Source: JAEHDI01 sp035455185 (GTDB lineage Bacteria; Acidobacteriota; Terriglobia; Bryobacterales; Bryobacteraceae). Taken from it: a DNA stretch of 9,906 nucleotides. The notes below the pieces were generated by a model. The model saw only the letters and a program-made list of their open reading frames with translations, did not search any database and had not been told where the DNA came from. Positions 1 through 6,647 of this stretch are shown in pieces; position 1 is the stretch's first letter; the number at the start of each line of letters is the position of its first letter. The stretch is taken from NCBI GenBank assembly GCA_035455185.1, contig DATIFQ010000138.1:1-9906 (forward strand). Direction: 5' to 3'. Made by a program: the position numbers and the translations under genes.

Positions 1-339
1 TCCGAGCTGAGTGCGCCTCTCCGAATGCTCTACCCGTCAGGCTCTGTGGACTCCCCCGCGTTCCTGAGTGGGGACGCGAAGACGCAGGCGGAAGCGGAGC
101 GGAAGCGAATGGCGTCCCTCCCCACCGCGCCGAACCACCTCGCGGGTCAGGCGATCCGCTGGGCGCTCGTGAATCCGCAAGACCCTCGCGTTCCCGAGGC
201 ACTCCATCTGGCAGTTCGCGCCACCCGATACGGGTGCGTTGATGCCGCGACCAGCCGGTTCTCACGCCAGGCTTTCGAGCTGTTACACCGCCGCTACCCT
301 AAGAACGTCTGGGCGCGAAAGACGAGGTACTGGTTCTGA
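1..339 (+). CDS. C-terminal part of an unidentified protein (5' end outside window)
   Basis: The reading frame is open from the first base to a TGA at 337-339, giving 112 residues with no start required inside the window. An ATG at 25 is in frame, but the coding sense continues upstream of it, so this is probably the tail of a longer protein. The visible part is soluble, with an Ala/Lys/Glu-rich stretch (around residues 26-40) and then a helical region with motifs such as DPRVPEALHLAVRATRYGC and AFELLHRRYP. Pairs of amphipathic helices like these recall the end of a TPR-like or other alpha-helical repeat region. No catalytic motif or membrane segment is visible. It ends 9 bases before the end of recA1, on the opposite strand, so the two genes converge. 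I do not recognise the family. I am confident that it is coding and know nothing of its function. Confidence 0.75.
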   Translation, partial: SELSAPLRMLYPSGSVDSPAFLSGDAKTQAEAERKRMASLPTAPNHLAGQAIRWALVNPQDPRVPEALHLAVRATRYGCVDAATSRFSRQAFELLHRRYPKNVWARKTRYWF

Positions 340-348
340 GAGGCTCCC

Positions 349-1395
349 TTACCGACTAGCTGTGGCTACCGGAACGGAAGTAGTGAGGCTTGCCAATCCG
401 TTCAAGGGCAACCCGAGGAGTCTCCGCACATCGACCTCAAGGCGGTCCCGGGTGTCAGAGTGTTCCTTCAGGAACATACGTGCGTTCTCGCGACCCTGGC
501 CGATCCGCTCTCCCTTGTAACTGAACCACGAGCCGCTCTTCTCGACGAGATTGTGCGTGGTGGCCAGGTCCAACAGGTCGGCATCGCGCGAGATTCCTTC
601 GCCGTAAAGCAGATCCACTTCCGCCTCCCGGAACGGGGCTGCCACCTTGTTTTTCACGACCTTGACCCTCGTGCGGCTGCCAACAACCTTGTCTCCCTCC
701 TTCAAGGTGGAAATCCGGCGGACATCGAGCCGGACGGAGCTGTAGAACTTGAGCGCCCGGCCTCCAGTGGTCGTCTCCGGGCTTCCGAACATCACGCCGA
801 TCTTCTCCCGAATCTGGTTAATGAAAACGAGGCAGGCGTTGTTGCGTGCTACCGTGCCGGTGAGCTTGCGGAGCGCCTGGGACATGAGCCGGGCCTGAAG
901 GCCGACGTGGTTGTCGCCCATTTCCCCGTCCAGTTCGGCCTTAGGCACCAGCGCCGCCACCGAATCCACCACCGCGACGTCAATTCCGCCGGAGCTTACG
1001 AGTGCGGAGGTAATCTCCAGGGCCTGCTCTCCGAAATCCGGTTGGGACACCAGGAGGTTGTCGACATCGACCCCGAGTTTCCTCGCGTACGCCGCGTCCA
1101 GCGCGTGCTCAGCGTCGATGAACGCAGCCGTCCCGCCCGCCTTCTGCGCTTCGGCAATCACTTGTAACGCGATGGTTGTCTTGCCCGAAGATTCCGGCCC
1201 AAAGACTTCGACCACCCTGCCTTTTGGGAAACCACCGACGCCCAAGGCAGCGTCCAAAGAAATTGAGCCGCTCGGGATCACCTCGACGGGAACAACGTTG
1301 CCGGAGCCAAGCCGCAACACGGCGCCCTTGCCAAACTGCTTCTCCATCTGCACTAAGGCGAGGTCGATGACACGACGGCGTTCTTTTTCGTCCAC
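349..1395 (-). CDS. recA: RecA recombinase, copy 1
   Basis: RecA forms ATP-dependent filaments on single-stranded DNA, carries out strand exchange, and stimulates LexA self-cleavage. From the GTG at 1393-1395 the protein has 348 residues. Walker A (GPESSGKTT) falls at 66-74 and the catalytic Glu at 96, matching Escherichia coli numbering. NQIR (Gln194), loop L2 through the PETTTGG motif, and the KNK at 248-250 are all present. The frame also opens at a TTG at 1434, but those 13 extra residues match nothing in RecA2 and have no ribosome binding site. The GTG context (GTG-GAC-GAA-AAA-GAA) is the same as the start of recA2, so I chose it. A weak AGAG (1401-1404) lies 5 bases upstream. Oddities: Ala-Ala replaces the usual Pro-Ile just after HALD, Val replaces loop L1 Met164, and the tail lacks the acidic extension of E. 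coli RecA. No recX follows, because the gene ends against a convergent neighbour. Confidence 0.95.
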   Translation of the reverse strand: MDEKERRRVIDLALVQMEKQFGKGAVLRLGSGNVVPVEVIPSGSISLDAALGVGGFPKGRVVEVFGPESSGKTTIALQVIAEAQKAGGTAAFIDAEHALDAAYARKLGVDVDNLLVSQPDFGEQALEITSALVSSGGIDVAVVDSVAALVPKAELDGEMGDNHVGLQARLMSQALRKLTGTVARNNACLVFINQIREKIGVMFGSPETTTGGRALKFYSSVRLDVRRISTLKEGDKVVGSRTRVKVVKNKVAAPFREAEVDLLYGEGISRDADLLDLATTHNLVEKSGSWFSYKGERIGQGRENARMFLKEHSDTRDRLEVDVRRLLGLPLNGLASLTTSVPVATASR

Positions 1396-1457
1396 GAGTA
1401 CTCTGTGTCCCGACGACAGGAATTTTCTCACCAAGTTCTATGCGTACAATCGCAAGG
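1396..1457. promoter_or_regulatory. Divergent recA1/protease spacer with an inverted repeat
   Basis: Only 44 bases separate the recA1 GTG from the first ATG of the protease (62 if the ATG at 1458 is used), so the two promoters must overlap each other or the coding ends. The spacer contains CTGT-N9-ACAG at 1403-1419, which can also be read as CTGTGTC-CC-GAC-g-ACAG with one unpaired base. It also holds an 8-base palindrome, GAGTACTC (1396-1403), abutting the recA1 start. The E. coli SOS box is CTGT-N8-ACAG, so this is one base too long. I do not know the acidobacterial LexA site. TACAAT (1445-1450) is a possible -10 for the protease and would place transcription near the ATG at 1458. No good -35 is visible for either direction. 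The regulatory reading is inference. Confidence 0.35.
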
Positions 1458-4400
1458 ATGGGCCTCATACATTCCTTCCGGCGCTTGATCCTGATCGCTT
1501 TCGCCGTCCCCCTTCTGGCGGCACCGTCTGACAGAACCGCCGGCCGCTACGCACTGATCCTCGAGGACCCGCCAGCGGCCGAGGTTGCCGCACAGTCCAA
1601 GGGAATCACGCCGCGTGCAGCCGAGGACCACTCCCGCAGGATCGAAGCTGCCCAATCCACATTGCGGAAGAACCTGGAGCAGCTTGGGATCCAGCCGACC
1701 GGCGCTGTCCAGCTTCTGCTCAACGCCGTTTTTGTGCGCTGCACTCCGGAACGGATCCCAGAGCTGAGTTCCCTGCCGGGAGTGAAGGGTGTCGTCCCGT
1801 TACCGGACCTGGAGTTGAAGCTGAACGCAGCTGTTCCCGCCGCGAACGGGCCTGCCGCCTGGAATCTGCTGGGGGGCGTCGGCAGCGCCGGGGCCGGCGT
1901 GAAGATTGCGGTGATCGACACGGGGATCGACTATCAGCACCCGGCATTTCAGGATGACTCCCTGCCCATGCCGGCCGGCTACCCGAAATGCGACGGCTCT
2001 GACTGCGCCTTCACTAACCACAAGGTGATCGCTGCCCGGAGCTATGTTCGCCTGGTTGCGGCCGGGACCGGGCCCGACCCAGCAGCCGATTCCCGTCCCG
2101 ATGACCTATCGCCGCGCGACCGCGTTGGTCACGGAACTGCGGTGGCGACAGCAGCCGCCGGATGGACGAGCACCGGCCCACTCGGAACCATAACCGGCAT
2201 GGCGCCGAAAGCGTACCTCGGCAACTACAAGGTGTTTGGATCGCCTGGCGTCAACGACGGCACGTCAGGCGCGGCGGTGATCTCGGCACTCGAAGACGCC
2301 CGAAAGGACGGGATGGACATCGCGGTCCTTTCGCTCGGAGGCTCGGCCTTCACCGGCCCGCTCGACGAGGGGGCGGCGTGCGGAGCGCCTCCGGACGTTC
2401 CATGCGATCTTCTTGCACGCGCGGTGGAGAACGCCGTGCAGGCGGGATTGACCGTCGTTGTGGCGGCGGGCAACGAGGGTAACGACGGGGAGAAGTCGCC
2501 CACGCTGAACTCGGTCAGTTCTCCGGCGACGGCGCCCTCGGCGATCGCGGTTGGTGCGGTTTCGAGCCCGCGCACGTTTACCTCCAGTGTGCGGGTGGCC
2601 GGCGGCGCGGTCCCCGAGAACCTCCGCGTCATCTCCGCTGTCTTCGGAGACGGTCCGGCGCTCTCCAGCACGCTGACGGCGCCGTTGCGGGATGTCACCG
2701 AATTCGGTGCTGACGGGCTGGCTTGCTCAGTCAAGATTCCTCTCGAGTCCTTGCGGGGCGCCCTGGTGCTGATCCAGCGTGGCAGTTGCCTGTTTCTGGA
2801 GAAGTTGCTCAACGCTCAGCAGGCCGGTGCCGTCGGCGTAGTGTTCTATCAGCAGGACGGGTCCGAAGACCTTATCCGGCCCGGTGGTTTGACGGGGACC
2901 TCCATCCCCGCCGTCATGATCGGCAACACGGCAGGGCGGGCACTGAAGCAATACCTGGCCTCAAACCGAGGCGCCCCCGTCACCTTGGATCCGTCTCTCA
3001 TTGCGGTGTCGGGCGGAGCACCGAACACGATGGCGGCGTTCTCGTCTCGCGGGCCGTCGGCGGGCGAATCGGCGATCAAGCCGGAAATCGTGGCCACCGG
3101 CACGACGATGTACATGGGGACGCAGAAATTCGACCCGAACGGCGTGATGTACGACGCCTCCGGATTCACCGTGGCCCAGGGCACCAGTTTTTCGACTCCT
3201 CTCGTTGCTGGTGCGGTTGCGCTGGTGAAGCAAAAGAACCCTGACTTTAGCCCGGCGGACTTGAAGTCGGCCGTGGCGAACACGGCCACGGCTGACGCCA
3301 CCGATGGCGGTGTGCCCGTGGGAGCCGTCGCGCAGGGCGGAGGGCGGCTGGACGCCCGGACGGCCGTGCAAGCCGGCTTCACGGCAGAACCATCGACGCT
3401 CTCGTTTGGGGTTCTGCGGTCCGGATCGCTCCCACGAACGCAGGGGCTTACCCTCCACAACCGTGGGACGGCTCAGCTCGATCTGACTCTTTCGGTGACC
3501 TCCTCGGGACTCCTGAGTCTCGACCAGACTGTAGTGACCATCCCCCCCGGCAGAAGTGTAGAGGTGCTGGCCACGCTATCCGGCACCCTGCCGCCGGCCG
3601 GTTCCTATGAAGGCGCCGTCAGTGTTCAGGGCGGCGGCACGACGTTGCACGTGCCGTATCTGTACCTTGTCGGTGACGGCGTCGCGTACAACCTGCTCGT
3701 ACTCTCCGGCAGCGGCTTCGTCGAGGCTGTGGGCAGTTCCATCCCCGGACATGGGCTTTCCTTCAAGCTAACCGATCAATACGGTGCTCCGGTTCAGGGT
3801 GCGCCGGTGCAGTTCAGTGTCGTGCGGGGAGGTGGTGCAATTCTCGCGGCGAATTCACAGACCGACGCGTATGGTGTTGCCAGGGCTCAGGCGGTCCTTG
3901 GCCCAGTGGCTGGTATTCAGCAATTCAGCGCCGTTTCCGGCGGGCTGACGGCGATGTTCAGCGGTGGCGCCCGCGTGCGGCCGACGATCCAAACAAACGG
4001 GATTGTCAATGCCGCGAGCTTCAAAGCCGGAGCCGCTCCGGGGTCTTATGTGTCCATCTTCGGCAGTGGGTTGGCCGACGAGATACTCTCGACGCCGTCC
4101 ACCTCGCTTCCTCTGTCCCTTTCGGATGTCAGTGTCAGCTTCGATGTTCCCTCCGCAAGCCTCAGCCTGCCGGGACGTCTGCATCTCGTCGCGCCCGGCC
4201 AGATCAACGTCCAGGTGCCGTGGGAGTTGCATGGTCAGACTTCGGTTCTTGTGAAGGTCAGCATCGGCGATGTCTCCAGTGAGGTGTACACACTGCCGCT
4301 GGCGGAGTACTCCCCGGGCGTGTTTGAATACGCGGACCCGGTCAGCAAGCAGACTCTAGCTGCCGCCCTCGACGAGAAGAACGCCGTGGTTAGTGGTGGC

Positions 4401-4700
4401 AATCCGGTCGCCAAGGGGCGTCCGGTTCAACTGTTTCTGAACGGCTTGGGTCCCGTCGACCACACGCAGGAAACCGGTGAACCGGCGCCCGCCGACCCGC
4501 TGGCCCGCACCACCGTGATGCCGGAGGTCACTATTGGCGGGGTGAAGGCGGTCGTCGAGTACAGCGGGCTGGCGCCGTTGTTTGCGGGACTGTATCAGGT
4601 GAATGTGGTTGTGCCGGGGGATGCACCCACGGGTATCCAGCCGCTGGTGGTCACCGTGAATGGAGTTACGGCGCAAGCTTCTAGATTGCCGGTCCAGTAA
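1440..4700 (+). CDS. Secreted subtilisin-like serine protease (S8) with PA, Ig-like and Solibacter C-terminal domains
   Basis: Predicted exported endopeptidase of 1086 residues. A basic start is followed by a hydrophobic signal segment (about 14-28, ending LLAAPS). An I9-type propeptide covers about 36-125. The S8 catalytic triad is Asp160 (AVIDTGID), His231 (GHGT) and Ser583 (GTSFSTP), with oxyanion Asn345 (AAGNEG). A protease-associated insert lies between Asn345 and Ser583, at about 390-515. After the catalytic domain come an Fn3-like segment (about 650-745), a Big_1-like immunoglobulin segment (about 750-845) and a C-terminal domain from about 852 that starts with NGIVNAASF and includes SIFGSGLAD. 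That last domain is the TIGR03437 type abundant in Solibacter relatives, of unknown role. There is no sorting motif or C-terminal anchor. Neither the ATG at 1440 nor the one at 1458 has a well-spaced ribosome binding site, and both leave the signal peptide intact. The protein is likely a degradative exoenzyme; its substrate cannot be told. Confidence 0.92.
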   Translation: MRTIARMGLIHSFRRLILIAFAVPLLAAPSDRTAGRYALILEDPPAAEVAAQSKGITPRAAEDHSRRIEAAQSTLRKNLEQLGIQPTGAVQLLLNAVFVRCTPERIPELSSLPGVKGVVPLPDLELKLNAAVPAANGPAAWNLLGGVGSAGAGVKIAVIDTGIDYQHPAFQDDSLPMPAGYPKCDGSDCAFTNHKVIAARSYVRLVAAGTGPDPAADSRPDDLSPRDRVGHGTAVATAAAGWTSTGPLGTITGMAPKAYLGNYKVFGSPGVNDGTSGAAVISALEDARKDGMDIAVLSLGGSAFTGPLDEGAACGAPPDVPCDLLARAVENAVQAGLTVVVAAGNEGNDGEKSPTLNSVSSPATAPSAIAVGAVSSPRTFTSSVRVAGGAVPENLRVISAVFGDGPALSSTLTAPLRDVTEFGADGLACSVKIPLESLRGALVLIQRGSCLFLEKLLNAQQAGAVGVVFYQQDGSEDLIRPGGLTGTSIPAVMIGNTAGRALKQYLASNRGAPVTLDPSLIAVSGGAPNTMAAFSSRGPSAGESAIKPEIVATGTTMYMGTQKFDPNGVMYDASGFTVAQGTSFSTPLVAGAVALVKQKNPDFSPADLKSAVANTATADATDGGVPVGAVAQGGGRLDARTAVQAGFTAEPSTLSFGVLRSGSLPRTQGLTLHNRGTAQLDLTLSVTSSGLLSLDQTVVTIPPGRSVEVLATLSGTLPPAGSYEGAVSVQGGGTTLHVPYLYLVGDGVAYNLLVLSGSGFVEAVGSSIPGHGLSFKLTDQYGAPVQGAPVQFSVVRGGGAILAANSQTDAYGVARAQAVLGPVAGIQQFSAVSGGLTAMFSGGARVRPTIQTNGIVNAASFKAGAAPGSYVSIFGSGLADEILSTPSTSLPLSLSDVSVSFDVPSASLSLPGRLHLVAPGQINVQVPWELHGQTSVLVKVSIGDVSSEVYTLPLAEYSPGVFEYADPVSKQTLAAALDEKNAVVSGGNPVAKGRPVQLFLNGLGPVDHTQETGEPAPADPLARTTVMPEVTIGGVKAVVEYSGLAPLFAGLYQVNVVVPGDAPTGIQPLVVTVNGVTAQASRLPVQ

Positions 4701-4703
4701 GGG

Positions 4704-4709
4704 TATACT
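4704..4709 (+). promoter_or_regulatory. Candidate -10 box for the AI-2E family gene
   Basis: TATACT (5 of 6 consensus) lies just after the protease stop codon. Transcription would begin about 4716, just before the GAGG ribosome binding site. No recognisable -35 is present at 16-18 bases, so the gene may simply be cotranscribed with the protease. Confidence 0.3.
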
Positions 4710-4719
4710 GACCTCACCC

Positions 4720-4723
4720 GAGG
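4720..4723 (+). promoter_or_regulatory. Ribosome binding site deciding the AI-2E gene start
   Basis: GAGG sits 5 bases before the ATG at 4729. The longer frame opening at 4660 lies inside the protease gene and has no comparable site, so 4729 is preferred. Confidence 0.65.
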
Positions 4724-4728
4724 CGCGT

Positions 4729-5745
4729 ATGTTTGCCGGTCTCCAAACCGCGGTAATGTGGACCCTACTGGGTCTGCTGGTGCTGCTGCTCTATCTGATC
4801 GTCAAGCCGTTCCTGGTTCCGTTGGCCTGGGCCGTGATTCTGGTCGTATTCCTGTACCCACTGCACTGGCGCCTGTTGAAGCGGGTCCGCCGTCCGAGTC
4901 TCGCGGCCCTTGCCTCGGTTCTCGCTGTCACGGTTGTCCTGATCGTCCCGGTCAGCCTTCTGGTTCCGGTATTCATTGGGGAGACGGTGTCTTTCGTCGG
5001 AGCCCTCACCACCGCGGAGCTCTTTCGGAAGGCGTCGACATGGTTGGACTCCTACATCCAGACGCTCCCGCTGGAGATACCGAGCACAGGTGAACTGATC
5101 CAGACCTGGGGCCAGGACCTTATCGGCGTCGCTGCTACGCAGTCGGCGAAGATTGCAGGTAACGTCGCAACTACGCTGTTTGGCCTGGTGATGATGCTGC
5201 TGGCGATGTTTTACCTGTTTCGCGACGGGCCGGCGCTCGTCGGCTTCCTGGAGGATGTGAGCCCGCTCAGCAACGAGCGGCAGAGGCGGATTCTTGACGA
5301 GGTCACCGAAATGATCCGGGTCACCATGACGAGTTCATTCGTGGTGGCGGCGATCCAGGGAGCAAGCGGCGGACTCGTCTACTGGATTCTCGGCCTGCCC
5401 TCCCCCCTCTTCTGGGGTGCACTCATGGCGCTGCTGTCTCTCCTGCCGGTGCTTGGGGCCTGGCTGGTGTGGGGGCCAATGGCGGTCGTGCTGCTGTTTT
5501 CAGGACACACCGCGAAGGGTATTGTGCTGCTTGTGCTCGGAACCCTTCTGGTCAGCGGCGTGGACAACGTACTCAGGCCAGCTCTGATCGCCGGACGGGC
5601 GCAGATGAACGGGCTCCTGATCTTCATCAGCCTGTTGGGCGGCGTGGCGGCCTTCGGCTTCCTCGGTATCATCCTGGGGCCGGTGCTGGTAGCCACTTTT
5701 GTCGGGCTGCTGAAGGGCTACCACGAGTCGCTGAACGTCACCTGA
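4729..5745 (+). CDS. AI-2E family (PF01594) transporter / permease-like membrane protein
   Basis: Polytopic inner-membrane protein of 338 residues. Hydrophobic segments lie at about 10-45 (two helices), 58-82, 145-165, 203-222, 228-258, 262-278 and 295-330. Between the N-terminal and central membrane blocks is a charged, amphipathic soluble region (about 95-145 and 166-200). The C-terminal signature is clear: a Leu-Pro with Gly-rich helix near 239-250, then VDNVLRPALIAG (278-289), SLLGGVAAFGFLG and ILGPVL. The family includes E. coli TqsA (autoinducer-2 export) and Na+/H+ antiporters, so the substrate cannot be inferred from the sequence. Starting at the upstream ATG (4660) would add 23 polar residues encoded inside the protease gene, which is unlikely. 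It follows the protease by 28 bases on the same strand and converges on the DUF1684 gene with an 8-base gap and no clear terminator. Confidence 0.9.
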   Translation: MFAGLQTAVMWTLLGLLVLLLYLIVKPFLVPLAWAVILVVFLYPLHWRLLKRVRRPSLAALASVLAVTVVLIVPVSLLVPVFIGETVSFVGALTTAELFRKASTWLDSYIQTLPLEIPSTGELIQTWGQDLIGVAATQSAKIAGNVATTLFGLVMMLLAMFYLFRDGPALVGFLEDVSPLSNERQRRILDEVTEMIRVTMTSSFVVAAIQGASGGLVYWILGLPSPLFWGALMALLSLLPVLGAWLVWGPMAVVLLFSGHTAKGIVLLVLGTLLVSGVDNVLRPALIAGRAQMNGLLIFISLLGGVAAFGFLGIILGPVLVATFVGLLKGYHESLNVT

Positions 5746-5753
5746 GGCGGCGC

Positions 5754-6638
5754 TCACTCGTGGTACCGCATCTCGCCGGCCGGGATGCGCACCTGTAGCC
5801 GGTTCGGCGGCGGCGGCAAGGGACAGGTCGCATACGGCGTGAAGGCACAGGGGGGATTGTAAGCCTTGTTGAAATCAAGCACGACCTTCCCATCTTTCGG
5901 CGGGTCAGCGTAGAGAAAGCGGCCGGCAGGGTAGGTCTCCTTCGCGCCGGTCAGATCCCGGAAAATGAACCAGAGCTGATCGCCCTCCGAGACCGGCTCT
6001 AACCTGCATTCCACGCTGTCCACCGTGAAGACCACGTAGCCGGGGCTGGTCTCTGTCTCTATGTCCCCGAGGACATTTGGGATGGCGATCTTCCTGGCGG
6101 GATTGTAGGGTACGAACCGGGCGTTGATGCGATAGCTCTCGTTCACCGGGAACCAAAGGAGCCGGGTGAATTCCCGCCGGAACCGGCTGTTCTTGTCCCG
6201 CAATCGGATACCGCACCGCTTTCCGCGCTGAATAACATGCATCGAGAGGCTGCTAATGGCGATGACATCCGGATTACCTGAGGTATCCGGCTTCATCTCG
6301 AGCGTGCCCACCGTCTTGCCGCGCGAAGTGACCGGGACACCGCGCTCGGCGAGGAAGACCGTCTTGCCGTTCTTCAAGACAAACGATCCGATTCGCTCCG
6401 GCGCTGCTTCGCGAGGCAATACAATGCCGTTGGAAGCTCCGGAACCCGCCGAATTCGCTCCCTCTTTCAACCAGAACAGGCCGGCGACCGTAAGCCAGCC
6501 GTCGTCTGCCTTCAGTCGCGCCTCCCGGCCGCGCCGCCACTCCTCGATCGACGCCCGGTAGGCCGGATCGGAATCCGGAAACCCGGGCGCGGTTGAAGCG
6601 AGTAGAGCAACAACGGCCAGCAGACGCGCGGTGCGCAT
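5754..6638 (-). CDS. Secreted DUF1684 domain protein
   Basis: Protein of 294 residues with a short Arg-containing start and a hydrophobic signal segment (about 4-18, ending STAPGF). The rest matches the DUF1684 (PF07920) layout as I know it. It has an N-terminal helix with EEWRRGREARL and DGWLTVAGLFWL (46-57), central beta-rich segments with RDKNSRFRREF and SPGYVVF, and the diagnostic C-terminal run LDFNKAYNPPCAFTPYATC (254-272), then PLPPPPNRL and IPAGE. Two cysteines in this last region (264, 272) could bind metal or form a disulfide after export. No activity is established for the family to my knowledge. The ATG lies 9 bases after the recA2 stop with no strong ribosome binding site, so it may be translated by coupling to recA2. 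That pairing probably reflects shared transcription rather than shared function, since one product is exported and the other is cytoplasmic. Confidence 0.88.
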   Translation of the reverse strand: MRTARLLAVVALLASTAPGFPDSDPAYRASIEEWRRGREARLKADDGWLTVAGLFWLKEGANSAGSGASNGIVLPREAAPERIGSFVLKNGKTVFLAERGVPVTSRGKTVGTLEMKPDTSGNPDVIAISSLSMHVIQRGKRCGIRLRDKNSRFRREFTRLLWFPVNESYRINARFVPYNPARKIAIPNVLGDIETETSPGYVVFTVDSVECRLEPVSEGDQLWFIFRDLTGAKETYPAGRFLYADPPKDGKVVLDFNKAYNPPCAFTPYATCPLPPPPNRLQVRIPAGEMRYHE

Positions 6639-6647
6639 TGGGGGCGG

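Noticed and set aside
1396..1434. TTG at 1434 as the recA1 start
   Set aside because: The extra 13 residues have no counterpart in RecA2 or in E. coli RecA and lack a ribosome binding site; the GTG at 1395 restores standard numbering.
460..1531. Long plus-strand open frames opposite recA1 (460-1167 and 911-1531)
   Set aside because: They are antisense to a clear recA gene, have low-complexity Ser/Thr/Arg-rich products and no ribosome binding sites. The GC-rich codon pattern of recA explains them.
2225..2812. 195-codon minus-strand frame inside the protease
   Set aside because: The forward frame holds the S8 catalytic motifs. The reverse product is Ser/Ala/Pro-rich, as expected of a shadow.
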